Source of the DNA: Indolivaga alginatilytica
GTDB taxonomy: Bacteria; Bacteroidota; Bacteroidia; Bacteroidales; Dysgonomonadaceae
Assembly (NCBI RefSeq): GCF_003201355.1
Contig: NZ_QICL01000020.1
Span: forward strand, 21,786-85,785
Reading direction: 5' to 3'
DNA: 64,000 nt
Shown here: one piece after another, positions 9,099-17,256 of the stretch
Numbering within the stretch: position 1 is the first letter of the stretch
How the letters are laid out: each line of letters starts with the position of its first letter
Position numbers and translations under genes: made by a program
The notes under the pieces: generated by a model
Databases searched by the model: none
Seen by the model: the letters and a program-made list of their open reading frames with translations, nothing else
What the model was told of the DNA's origin: nothing

Positions 9099-9482
9099 TT
9101 ATTTATCGTTTTGTTTATCTTTATCTGAATCATTTAATATGGTACTTAAAAAGTCCATGATAGTTTCTACTAAAGGATTATCGCTTGATAATTGAATAAC
9201 CCTTCCCTGTACATTATCACTTTTATGCAAAAAGCACATACTTGCTTTTAAAATAATTGATGCAAAATTTGAATCTGACATCATCTTACCTGCTAATAGG
9301 CTTATTAATGATACATTGTTTCCGAAAATACCATGAATACGACTGTCACCGATACTACTAAGCATAATCACGGAGGTATTTTTGTCTTTTGTGATCTTCA
9401 TGTATTCTTCCAGTGTCTTTAATTCGTAAACGATATTACTCACTACTTGATTTGGGGTGGAATGTTTGTTTTCCTGTTCCAT
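9099..9482 (-). CDS. Phage protein of unknown function, paralogue of 8704-9090
   Basis: 127 residues, acidic at the C-terminus and without the CxCxxC tail of its paralogue. The 8-bp gap to the next gene indicates a shared transcript. No function can be assigned; tandem small paralogues of this kind in phages often form hetero-oligomers, which is only a guess here. Confidence 0.68.
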   Translation of the reverse strand: MEQENKHSTPNQVVSNIVYELKTLEEYMKITKDKNTSVIMLSSIGDSRIHGIFGNNVSLISLLAGKMMSDSNFASIILKASMCFLHKSDNVQGRVIQLSSDNPLVETIMDFLSTILNDSDKDKQNDK

Positions 9483-9493
9483 ATTGCTTATTA

Positions 9494-9958
9494 TTAGATT
9501 GATATACTGTTTAGATTCTCCATTTTGATAATTTGCTCTTGTATGGTTAATGAGATTCCTTTGATCGTAACATTCTCATTCAATTCAATTTTAGGGTTAT
9601 AAGCATACAGAACAGTACTGACAAACTTGTGATACAGTATTATATATTTACCATCGCTGATCTGATTTACATTTTCTCGCCAATACACACCCACGAACCC
9701 GTTGCTCCCTTTTGCCAAAGCGAAAACAGGTCTGATCGGATTTTCATTTCCGTTTAAATGCTTTGTATTTAGTATTACCGACATGGATTTCTCCAGATTC
9801 TCGGATTTCTCCAATAGATAGTTAATGCTGAGTAGGTTTAGTTGGTTGTTGCCTATTGGATTACAAAATACTTTCCGTCCCCTGTCTGTGAGATCACATT
9901 TATCCATGAAGGGGTGCAGAACGGATTCGTTTAAGATGTGTATATTGACAGAAATCAT
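9494..9958 (-). CDS. Hypothetical phage protein
   Basis: 154 residues from the ATG at 9956-9958, chosen because it follows the recombinase stop by one base; a longer frame would overlap that gene. No known domain is recognised. The sequence is mixed alpha/beta with no signal peptide or membrane segment. It is co-transcribed with the second recombinase. Confidence 0.65.
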   Translation of the reverse strand: MISVNIHILNESVLHPFMDKCDLTDRGRKVFCNPIGNNQLNLLSINYLLEKSENLEKSMSVILNTKHLNGNENPIRPVFALAKGSNGFVGVYWRENVNQISDGKYIILYHKFVSTVLYAYNPKIELNENVTIKGISLTIQEQIIKMENLNSISI

Positions 9959-9959
9959 A

Positions 9960-10838
9960 TTAGTTGTTTTTAAAAGTAAACATGCTTGCATATTCGGCGA
10001 CTGCTGCACTGTTAGTATCGTCCATATTGATATACCTTTGTGTTTGCTTTACGTCTGAATGTCCCATACATTTACATACAAGCATCAAATTTCTTGTAGC
10101 TTTATGGAGATTAGTTGCAAAAGAATGTCTGGCTGTATGACTTGTGATAAATCTATATTTTTCGCCCCTGATCTCTATTCCTGCCTGAATAACCCGAACA
10201 ATATCGTTTATACCCACTTTTTTACAAATTTCACGAATGGTTCTATTATATGTCTGTGCAGAATATTTGTGTCCGACACATTCAAGAATGTACTTCGCCG
10301 TAATTTTGTTATTTGCAGTGAAAACTACATTTTTGGTTTTTTGCGAACGGCACATTATGAGGATTTCATTTTCGACAATATTTGTTTCATCCAGTTCGGT
10401 TACATCTGAAAATCGTAATCCGGTCAAACAAGAATTTACAAATTGATTTCGCACTACCCGTTCACGAATATTGTGAGGTTGATAGTCGATTAACTTTTGA
10501 ATTTCTTCATTAGTCAAATAAACGTTATGGGTATCAACTTCTTTCACACTGAGAATCTTTCTGAAATCTCTACAAGGAAGCTCTACCGATTCGACATAAT
10601 CATTAAGTAGACTTTTAATTCTGGCACAATATGTTCGCACAGAATTAGGTGACAATATTGTATGTAGGTATGATACGAAGCGTATTAAAAATAGCTTGGT
10701 AAAGTCGTCCCAATCGACATTTTTACCTGAGTTATAAGTTTTCAGGCATTTAATAGTAGCTTTACTATAATCAGGATATTTGTTGTAAAATGCGACTTCA
10801 AATTTATCTATCTGTTTTTTTGTTCTATTTCTTTTCAT
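9960..10838 (-). CDS. Second tyrosine recombinase
   Basis: 292 residues with a phage-integrase SAM-like N-terminal domain and a complete catalytic set: CLTGLRFSDV (first Arg), HTARHSFATNL (HxxR), MGHSDVKQTQRYI (His and nucleophilic Tyr). It lacks the long arm-binding domain of the 7401 integrase and is part of a minus-strand operon. It could act in excision control, resolve multimers, invert DNA, or mark an older nested insertion. No cognate repeat pair was found. Confidence 0.9.
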   Translation of the reverse strand: MKRNRTKKQIDKFEVAFYNKYPDYSKATIKCLKTYNSGKNVDWDDFTKLFLIRFVSYLHTILSPNSVRTYCARIKSLLNDYVESVELPCRDFRKILSVKEVDTHNVYLTNEEIQKLIDYQPHNIRERVVRNQFVNSCLTGLRFSDVTELDETNIVENEILIMCRSQKTKNVVFTANNKITAKYILECVGHKYSAQTYNRTIREICKKVGINDIVRVIQAGIEIRGEKYRFITSHTARHSFATNLHKATRNLMLVCKCMGHSDVKQTQRYINMDDTNSAAVAEYASMFTFKNN

Positions 10839-10857
10839 AATTATAGTTCGTTTTGAT

Positions 10858-11160
10858 TTAAAATTCGTCTATCCCTTCGGACAGACACTTAACTAAATTT
10901 TCTATTGAAGATATTCGTAGGGTGTAACTTTTCTGATCGCCCCAACGTTTTACAGGATGCGAAATACGAATAGTTACTTTCACCTTAACACCGCCATCTA
11001 CGACTAAACAGGAATTGCAGCGTTCGACAAAGTGCTTTACAACTTCGTTCAAAGTGGCTTTTATAAAGGATATTGATTTAGATTCCTTTAATTCTTTATT
11101 CTCTTTAGCTTGAATCTCAATTCGCACTATGTCGTGATATTGATGTTTGTAAATTTCCAT
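10858..11160 (-). CDS. Hypothetical phage protein
   Basis: 100 residues, lysine- and glutamate-rich N-terminal half, beta-rich middle (GGVKVKVTIRISHPVKRWG). No domain recognised. It ends 19 bp before the second recombinase gene. Confidence 0.55.
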   Translation of the reverse strand: MEIYKHQYHDIVRIEIQAKENKELKESKSISFIKATLNEVVKHFVERCNSCLVVDGGVKVKVTIRISHPVKRWGDQKSYTLRISSIENLVKCLSEGIDEF

Positions 11161-11298
11161 AACGAATGTCTTTTCATATTGATTACAGTTAAAATTTAAG
11201 ACAAGGCAAGCCCATTCATCCGTTTGGCAAACAGCTTGGCAATTTCTTTTACAGACTAAGCCAAAGGCTTAACCGCTTGTAGTTCTTACTGATTTAGT

Positions 11299-11541
11299 TT
11301 ATTCTGCATCTTGGAATATGGCAGAGATTTGTGTTGATAACACATATCTAATCACTCCGGCTTGATGCTTTTTCGGCAACTTGTTTGGTTTACCGTCTTT
11401 GTCCTTTGTACCGTTTAGGCAGGCTGAAAGTTGAGTTCGTGCAATCCCTATTAAGGGAGCAACTTTCACCAGATTTAATTCTTTCCTTCTACGATATAAG
11501 TACTCGTATGCTTCTTCAAAAGTAAGTCTGTTATTTTTCAT
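11299..11541 (-). CDS. Small helix-turn-helix protein
   Basis: 80 residues. The segment LNLVKVAPLIGIARTQLSACLNG has the spacing of a helix-turn-helix, preceded by a basic helix (EYLYRRRKE). It is probably a DNA-binding regulator or excisionase-like factor of the early region; the target is unknown. A 138-bp gap separates it from the recombinase-side genes. Confidence 0.6.
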   Translation of the reverse strand: MKNNRLTFEEAYEYLYRRRKELNLVKVAPLIGIARTQLSACLNGTKDKDGKPNKLPKKHQAGVIRYVLSTQISAIFQDAE

Positions 11542-11649
11542 AATTGTTATTTTTTAGAAAAGTATTTTGTAATCAACTTATTTACAGTTGTCTAATTATT
11601 ATTGAAAAACTAAGTATTTATTACACTGAATGAGTATTATTCTTCATTT

Positions 11650-12102
11650 CTAGTCAAGATTGGGGTCAAACACTTTCAAGGTTTGAAGGCAGAACTGAAA
11701 CGTTGATTCGTATTCTTCTTCTCCTTTGATTCGTGCCGAAAACTCGTAATATTCAGTTGTTTTGTATTGTTCAACTACTACGGGTTCTTTCGTAATTATA
11801 AGTTCACCCATACTTTGACTTATCAACGATATAGCTAATTTGGCAGCGTTCTCTTTCGTACTTGCATATTGGAACATACAGAATGGAGTGTATTCGCCCG
11901 AATTGACAAGAAAGATGTGCTGTTCGAGTTTGGCTACCTTGTCATTTAGCTTTCTAAGGCGATTATAAAAGAAATAAGGGACTTTACGCCCCTTATTCTC
12001 ATATTGCCTTATGGCTTCCTTCATATCGTTAATACCGCCCTGCAAATCACTTAAATCGGTGCAATTAGTGGCGATTGTGTAGAGGGAAAGTTTTTTAATC
12101 AT
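11650..12102 (-). CDS. Hypothetical phage protein
   Basis: 150 residues, no recognised domain. A predicted helical, basic N-terminal half (RKVPYFFYNRLRKLNDKVAKLEQ) is followed by a mixed region. It overlaps the upstream gene by 8 bases, so the two are translationally coupled. Confidence 0.6.
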   Translation of the reverse strand: MIKKLSLYTIATNCTDLSDLQGGINDMKEAIRQYENKGRKVPYFFYNRLRKLNDKVAKLEQHIFLVNSGEYTPFCMFQYASTKENAAKLAISLISQSMGELIITKEPVVVEQYKTTEYYEFSARIKGEEEYESTFQFCLQTLKVFDPNLD

Positions 12103-12619
12103 AATATTTAGTTTTTAGTTCAGCCGGAGGATTGCCGCCTGCTTTTCTGATTAAATCATCTAGGTTAATTGGTTCGGGAATTTCTAATGCTTTTTTCACA
12201 CTATCGCAAAAATCGTCCACAAAAAATAGTGTTCGGGGATCTATCGTGGTAATTCGTGTTTTATAGTCGCCATACTCATAATTGGCGGTAACTTCATTTC
12301 CAGTTATTCCGTAGAACATTTTTCCTTTGCCGGAAGTAAGGACTTTTTGCTGTGTTGCTTCAAGATTCTTTCGGGCTTTGTCGTATCTAGTGTGGTCTGC
12401 TTCTATTTCGAGCAGTTCTTCGTAGTTTTTGAATAACAGTTTTTCGGTTGCTACTCCTTTAGCTACCAGTTCATCATACAGACGATTTCGTTTTATATCT
12501 GTTGCCAAACCTATGGCTGCATCGTTTTGTGTGCGATAACCACCGCAGATAAGTTGCTTTCCTTTGAGAATATCCCAATTTCCTGATTTGTTTTGTTTGA
12601 AGGTATATTTTGTTTCCAT
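12095..12619 (-). CDS. Hypothetical phage protein
   Basis: 174 residues. The N-terminus (KYTFKQNKSGNWDILKGKQLICGGY) looks like a short beta domain, followed by a charged helical part. No function assigned. It is coupled to the 11650 gene. Confidence 0.6.
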   Translation of the reverse strand: METKYTFKQNKSGNWDILKGKQLICGGYRTQNDAAIGLATDIKRNRLYDELVAKGVATEKLLFKNYEELLEIEADHTRYDKARKNLEATQQKVLTSGKGKMFYGITGNEVTANYEYGDYKTRITTIDPRTLFFVDDFCDSVKKALEIPEPINLDDLIRKAGGNPPAELKTKYYD

Positions 12620-12623
12620 AATG

Positions 12624-12822
12624 CTACTCGTTGTTTAGTTTGATACTTATTTCTACATTTTTAAAGGTTTCAAGCTCCTGATCGTTCACTAAGTCCTCAA
12701 ACTCTGTTATTCGATTTTAGCAGGGTATGGTACGTTCGTTCTGCTATTTGCGGATTGGAGAAGGTTAGAACGTCCTCTATATCTGCATTTAGGAGTATGA
12801 TAATTCGTTTTTGTGCTTTCAT
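12624..12822 (-). pseudogene. Small gene broken by a one-base frameshift
   Basis: From the ATG at 12820-12822 the frame reads MKAQKRIIILLNADIEDVL and about 17 more residues, then stops. One base later in frame it continues as RITEFEDLVNDQELE to a stop at 12624. Both parts look coded and together give about 65 residues. The shift is at an A4 run (LLK|NRI). It may be a mutation, a sequencing indel or programmed slippage. Confidence 0.5.
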
Positions 12823-12834
12823 TGTATCACTGTT

Positions 12835-13590
12835 TTAAAATCTTTCAAACAATACTTTGTTAATATTCCACTTAATATTTGACTTGATTTCTCTTTGAGA
12901 ATAGAAATTATCTGTTTCTAGCAGTTTTCCATTTTCGTACATTTTCAGGTCGAACATTTTATTGTAGTTACCCGCAGGGGCTTGTACTTCGGTATGGTGC
13001 AGGACAAAATCAAAGCCGTGTAGTGTGATTTTTACAGGCTCAAATCCTTCTCTGTATGATAGCTTACTAAAATCATAGTCGTTCAGGTCGTTATCGGTTG
13101 CAAGTGTTTTAAAGTCGTTCTTTTCAGGGTTTTTAACTTTGCTTTTCAAATCGGACAGGTAGGTAAAGAAAAATTCTTTGTTTACCCATTCATGCAAATA
13201 GGCACGTTGTTCTTTGGCTATGTATATGCTAATATCGCCTGCACAGGTGTTTTCTATTTTCATTTTTGCACCTTCGTTTTTGAGATGTTTGTTGATTTTC
13301 GCCCTGACTGCTTTAGCTTCTTTAAAATTGCTCTCTGCTATTTCGTAGGCATCGGAATTTTTTATACCGCTTAATGTTGAGGCACAATCCATTCCTACGA
13401 TAAATTGTTTTTGGCTGCTGTTTTCGATGATCGCTATATTGGCTAGGGGTTTGTTACAGTTCTCACAACATTCGCCGTTACCTTCGTATATTCCACCGTT
13501 ATAGTAGGAACGGATAAATCGGTATGTATCGTTGATGGGTAAATTTCGCCTTGCTATTCGTTTTGTCGGCTCGTTTATAGTTGTTTTCAT
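12835..13590 (-). CDS. Zinc-ribbon-containing hypothetical protein
   Basis: 251 residues. CCENCNKPLANIAII with a later MDCAST forms a Cys4-like zinc ribbon near residues 40-70; a basic helical region follows. The rest is unrecognised. Such proteins accompany early genes of Bacteroidota mobile elements. It may bind nucleic acid, but there is no direct evidence. Confidence 0.65.
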   Translation of the reverse strand: MKTTINEPTKRIARRNLPINDTYRFIRSYYNGGIYEGNGECCENCNKPLANIAIIENSSQKQFIVGMDCASTLSGIKNSDAYEIAESNFKEAKAVRAKINKHLKNEGAKMKIENTCAGDISIYIAKEQRAYLHEWVNKEFFFTYLSDLKSKVKNPEKNDFKTLATDNDLNDYDFSKLSYREGFEPVKITLHGFDFVLHHTEVQAPAGNYNKMFDLKMYENGKLLETDNFYSQREIKSNIKWNINKVLFERF

Positions 13591-13625
13591 ATTGGTTCGG
13601 GTTATTGATTTTTATTATTTGTGGT

Positions 13626-13997
13626 TTATTTGTCTTCACTAAGTTTATAACTTTTATATCTTTCGTTAGCTTCTAAAATATCCGAAACAGTAGAGGGCAA
13701 ATCACAAAAATCTAAAGTTTTAATTTTTGCGTAAAAAGTAGCTTTTTGCCCAGAATAGCAACAATTAGAAACTAATCTATTTGGATAACCATCCAAATAG
13801 ATTAATTGAAATTTGTCATCTTGTCTCACTTCAAAACTTTTCGCCAATTCTTTTACTGCCTCATTTCCGGCTTTTATTGCTTCGTCTAATGTGTCAAAAA
13901 TCCCTATCGTGATTGTTTTTGTGGTATATCCTGAAAAATCTGGATTTTTGGGCTTATCATTATATCTAAATTCTATTGTTAGTAATTCCTTTTTCAT
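13626..13997 (-). CDS. Hypothetical phage protein
   Basis: 123 residues starting MKKELLTIEFRYNDKP, alpha/beta pattern with a helix FDTLDEAIKAGNEAVKEL. No domain recognised. It is followed 35 bp later by the zinc-ribbon gene. Confidence 0.62.
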   Translation of the reverse strand: MKKELLTIEFRYNDKPKNPDFSGYTTKTITIGIFDTLDEAIKAGNEAVKELAKSFEVRQDDKFQLIYLDGYPNRLVSNCCYSGQKATFYAKIKTLDFCDLPSTVSDILEANERYKSYKLSEDK

Positions 13998-14001
13998 GGT
14001 T

Positions 14002-14286
14002 TTAATCTCCTTTATATTTACCGTCTACAATATCGCCACAGGCTATCCAGAGGATACGCTGCAAATTTCCATTATGATTTTCGAGTTCTGAATCGTCCCA
14101 AGCTCCATAATCATAGAGTTCTTTTTTAAGTTGTTCAGGATCAATTTTCTTTAGCTGCCGTTTGATTTCGGGTAATTTCATGATACGATCTATGTCTTCG
14201 TCACATTGCCCTGAATGATAGCCTAAATCGGCTATCTTTTTGGTTATGTTCAGGGAGGCGGTTATATAGTTGAAATATACTTGCAT
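14002..14286 (-). CDS. Hypothetical phage protein
   Basis: 94 residues, mostly helical, acidic. It ends 4 bp before the 13997 start. No recognised domain. Confidence 0.55.
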   Translation of the reverse strand: MQVYFNYITASLNITKKIADLGYHSGQCDEDIDRIMKLPEIKRQLKKIDPEQLKKELYDYGAWDDSELENHNGNLQRILWIACGDIVDGKYKGD

Positions 14287-14297
14287 GATTTTGTTAT

Positions 14298-14621
14298 TTA
14301 GTCGGTTAATGATTTTAAATATTGAATTACTTCGGGGTTAAATTTCATTTCGTCAAATAGCTTTACGCTTTTGCCTAGTTGTTCACGAGTGCCTTTATTG
14401 CAGCATTTTTCTGGTGTTTTACCGCTTCCGCACTCGCAAATATCCAAGCCGTAATGGTTTACACAGTGATCGCAGCAATAGGTATCATTTAGCTTTTTAA
14501 CGCCTCTTAGTGATATGTTAAATCTCTTTTTGTTACTTCTTTTGAGGCTGTTATTTTCTCCATTTTTAAAATAGACGGTTATTGCACCGCAGGAACATGA
14601 GGTATAATCTGTTATTTCCAT
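14298..14621 (-). CDS. SEC-C motif protein
   Basis: 107 residues with three Cys clusters: SCSCGA near the N-terminus, YCCDHC in the middle and CECGSGKTPEKCC, the SEC-C zinc motif first known from SecA. SEC-C modules bind metal and often mediate protein contacts. The role in the phage is unknown. Confidence 0.65.
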   Translation of the reverse strand: MEITDYTSCSCGAITVYFKNGENNSLKRSNKKRFNISLRGVKKLNDTYCCDHCVNHYGLDICECGSGKTPEKCCNKGTREQLGKSVKLFDEMKFNPEVIQYLKSLTD

Positions 14622-14694
14622 AATCTTTTATCTTTTAATGAAAGACGGCAAAGACTTTTTTTAATCTTTGCCGTTCATTTAGTTGTAGTTCGTG

Positions 14695-15048
14695 TTAATC
14701 AATTGAATAAACTGCACCGTCTGAATCAGCAAGCCTGTAAACAATATATTTAGCTAGGTCGCTTTTGAATGATTGCAAGAACTTCCAAGCATTATTTTCC
14801 GCTTGTGTCAAAGGTCTAAGCTCTTCAAGGTGGCAGAGTTCAATTTGATAATCTATACACCCGACAGTAGAAAAAAGATTGACGTTATCTAAGTGGCGAC
14901 AACTTTTTTTATCGCTCATTAGTATATATGTTTGTTCCTGTATTTCTTTGTCGAGTGTACCCTCGTAATGGTGTTTATATTGCAGACTGACACACAAAAC
15001 AGATAATTTTCTTAGTTCATCCATTATAGAGGTAATTGTTTGAAACAT
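14695..15048 (-). CDS. Hypothetical phage protein
   Basis: 117 residues, helical, no recognised domain. The 73-bp gap after it holds a weak hairpin. Confidence 0.52.
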   Translation of the reverse strand: MFQTITSIMDELRKLSVLCVSLQYKHHYEGTLDKEIQEQTYILMSDKKSCRHLDNVNLFSTVGCIDYQIELCHLEELRPLTQAENNAWKFLQSFKSDLAKYIVYRLADSDGAVYSID

Positions 15049-15212
15049 TAGTTTTTCGTTTCTGTGTCCGTATGATAAATGAGGATAATTTTTTACTGTT
15101 TGAGAACAAAAATAAAAGTCACTTTTTAGGCTTAGTTCTCAGATAGCTTTTTCAACTGAGTTGAAATGCTTTGCACTACATATAAAACTACTCATAATTC
15201 TATATTTATGTG

Positions 15213-15446
15213 TTAATTGTTATTGGGTTGGTAATCCGGGTTTAACTCCCTTCTTTCTCTGATTTGGTAACTTGCTTTGGGACAGGCAAAGCGATATTCT
15301 TTTAAATCTCTCTTTACTTGTCCGTAGGTAGAATCTCTTTTATCGTACCAACTTTCACGTTCCCAACCTGTGCCGTAATTTGACCAGATAATCCAGTAAT
15401 AGATATATTTGTTTATTCTTTTAGTTTTCATAGGGCAAATTTTCAA
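15213..15446 (-). CDS. Small basic hypothetical protein
   Basis: 77 residues rich in Arg, Lys, Tyr and Trp. A start at MKTKRINKYIYYW, five codons in, is also possible. No domain recognised. It lies 9 bp after the 15456 gene, probably in one transcript. Confidence 0.5.
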   Translation of the reverse strand: MKICPMKTKRINKYIYYWIIWSNYGTGWERESWYDKRDSTYGQVKRDLKEYRFACPKASYQIRERRELNPDYQPNNN

Positions 15447-15455
15447 TAAGTGGGA

Positions 15456-15737
15456 TTAATTAAAGTAGTAGTGATTTTGCAGATAGATATAGCTTTCTGT
15501 ATGCCAGTCAACTATTTTTAAAATTCTTTCTTTAGCGATTCTTTGGAATGTCATTTTGGAGGGTTCAAAGACTTTTATGTACTCGATACCCCTATTATTA
15601 TCGTACTGTTTGATAATTCCCATAAGGTTTTCGGGTGTACATAAAAATTTCTTTTCAGAGGTGTTGTTGTAACGGAAGGAAATGCAAAAAATACAATTTG
15701 CTGCATTTAGAAATTGCGGATTGTTTTTATTTGTCAT
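15456..15737 (-). CDS. Hypothetical phage protein
   Basis: 93 residues from the ATG at 15735-15737 (MTNKNNPQF...), preferred over an upstream start that would run into a hairpin. No recognised domain. It is the promoter-proximal, well-supported gene of the minus-strand early region. Confidence 0.52.
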   Translation of the reverse strand: MTNKNNPQFLNAANCIFCISFRYNNTSEKKFLCTPENLMGIIKQYDNNRGIEYIKVFEPSKMTFQRIAKERILKIVDWHTESYIYLQNHYYFN

Positions 15738-15794
15738 AAATTTGCCCTGAACACGGCAGGGGCTTATTATATCCCGTGTCTGATGTTTGACTTT

Positions 15795-15837
15795 GATAGG
15801 GTTGTAGGTCGCCAAACTTCGCAACCCTATCTTTTTT
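15795..15837 (+). terminator. Plus-strand terminator-like hairpin with no plus-strand gene before it
   Basis: Perfect 10-bp stem GATAGGGTTG/CAACCCTATC followed by a T run on the plus strand, although all genes nearby are on the minus strand. It may end an antisense RNA. Confidence 0.5.
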
Positions 15838-15934
15838 ATTTATTACTCTGTATTTTAGTGGCTTGTAACACTCAATTTTTCAACTGGCTACATTAATAAA
15901 CTTCACCCTCTCGATATTTTAATACTTTTCGAGT

Positions 15935-16057
15935 TCAGGCAGCTACACTTACACGGTGCTTACCGTCTGCTTTATACGTGGCAGACACGTAGGCGTTAAT
16001 CCTCGTAACGCTCAGTAATAAATCAGCCTTTAAAGCTATAATATAGTCGTTAACCAT
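15935..16057 (-). CDS. Possible 40-residue small protein
   Basis: Begins MVNDYIIALKADLLLSV and ends KADGKHRVSVAA. The start at 16057 is preferred because the longer frame begins inside the 16113-16136 palindrome, upstream of a candidate minus-strand -7 element (TATGTTTG, 16102-16109). No homology is claimed. Confidence 0.3.
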   Translation of the reverse strand: MVNDYIIALKADLLLSVTRINAYVSATYKADGKHRVSVAA

Positions 16058-16112
16058 CTCATTATTACAATAGTAAAGATAGCGTATTGCAATTGAAAAA
16101 CCAAACATATTT

Positions 16113-16136
16113 GTCATAAATATTCATATTTATGAC
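16113..16136. promoter_or_regulatory. Perfect palindrome, candidate operator
   Basis: GTCATAAATAT and ATATTTATGAC are exact reverse complements around a 2-base centre. It lies between the possible -33 and -7 regions of the minus-strand early promoter, 95 bp from the plus-strand promoter at 16231. A half site ATTTATGAC recurs at 17175, upstream of the RepL-like gene. Confidence 0.5.
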
Positions 16137-16230
16137 TAGTAATAACATTTATTAACTATATGGAGTATCGGATAACAGACAGGTAATCAGAGAGGAAGAA
16201 GAATAACAAGAAAAATGACAAACAAGCCTG

Positions 16231-16262
16231 TTTGCAAGCTACTAGATTAATCATTAACTTTG
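16231..16262 (+). promoter_or_regulatory. Promoter of the putative terminase small subunit gene
   Basis: TTTG (16231-16234), exactly 20 bases, then TAACTTTG (16255-16262): a full match to the Bacteroidota consensus. The expected start is near 16269, 20 bp before a terminator. Confidence 0.7.
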
Positions 16263-16288
16263 CTTTGACACCTTAAGAGGCAAGATAA

Positions 16289-16325
16289 AAGCCCGTTGTT
16301 AATCAGCTAACAACGGGCTTATTTT
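16289..16325 (+). terminator. Leader terminator between promoter and gene
   Basis: Perfect 13-bp stem AAGCCCGTTGTTA/TAACAACGGGCTT with a 6-nt loop followed by ATTTT. It lies between the 16231 promoter and the 16350 gene, so it would block that gene unless read through. Confidence 0.7.
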
Positions 16326-16349
16326 ATGTACAAACACAAACTAAATAAC

Positions 16350-16724
16350 ATGGCTACACAACACACAATACCAGCCACCACCGCAGACAAAAACAAAGAA
16401 ATAGATAAACTTTCTAGTTTAGAAAAATTCGTTTTAAATGCTTACTTGATTTTTGATGCACCATCAAGCGAAAAATTAATAATTGCATACGAGATCAGTA
16501 GACCAAAGGAGAGCCAAGCAAACCGCCAATCTATTTATATGCAGGCTCGTAAATGGATAAACAGCGATAAATGTAGATACTACATTGAGCAGAGAAAAGA
16601 ACAACTTTTCAAATTAGATCAGACAAAAAGATTAGCAAGTAGCGATGGGGAAGGGAACGAAAACAACCCCGATAACGTAAATAGGTCAAAAGATGATATA
16701 TTAACGGAGTTGAATATAATATAA
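16350..16724 (+). CDS. Putative terminase small subunit
   Basis: 124 residues from the second ATG, chosen because it follows the leader motif AACACAAACT shared with other phage genes. The helical region ARKWINSDKCRYYIEQRKEQL resembles the C-terminal helices of small terminases of Bacteroidota phages. The start uses the same promoter-terminator-leader design as the large terminase operon, which supports a late packaging role. It lies far from the large subunit, so the call stays tentative. The 530-bp gap that follows holds only weak small frames. Confidence 0.42.
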   Translation: MATQHTIPATTADKNKEIDKLSSLEKFVLNAYLIFDAPSSEKLIIAYEISRPKESQANRQSIYMQARKWINSDKCRYYIEQRKEQLFKLDQTKRLASSDGEGNENNPDNVNRSKDDILTELNII

Positions 16725-17179
16725 ACCTCAAAGAATGGGATAAAAGAAGGGTATAGGGGGCAAAGCAGAAGCGGAACAAAGGGTACGCCCCACCCCCTTT
16801 AGAAACCGACAGAAAATCGCTTTCGATACAGCTAAATTTTTTGGGTATTTTTTTTTGGTTTTTATATAGTAGTAATTACCGTACTATTTTTGGTGGAAAA
16901 GATATATTCAAAAGTATATTCAGTATGGATCGAATCAATAAAATACAGGCTGTTTTAAGGCTGATAGTGGCTATGACAAAGGATTTGATAATAGAGTGCC
17001 GCAGTCTTGACTTAGTGGTTGTATTCGGCTGTAATGTATGATTTACACTTAGAGCCTATACGCCTATTTTATAATGTGTAAGTGAAGGAACTGCTATTTA
17101 ATAAATAGCTTCTCTATTATAAGATTATATAGATACAAATATAAACAATTGAATATAAGATATATAAAATATTTATTTA

Positions 17180-17194
17180 TGACTGTTTCAGTCA
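17180..17194. promoter_or_regulatory. Small palindrome upstream of RepL-like gene
   Basis: TGACTG-TTT-CAGTCA, next to two ACTAAT repeats, 62 bp before the start codon. Could be an operator or origin element. Confidence 0.3.
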
Positions 17195-17256
17195 CTAATA
17201 CTATACTAATCGGTCACAACTATTTCGTGTATTTATGATAACACAATTTATGATTC

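Noticed and set aside
13813..14091. Plus-strand frames opposite early genes
   Set aside because: They lie antisense to better supported minus-strand genes and look like mirror frames.
16841..17041. 66-codon frame between the putative small terminase and RepL-like genes
   Set aside because: Hydrophobic and low complexity at its start, with no start signal; not convincing as a gene.
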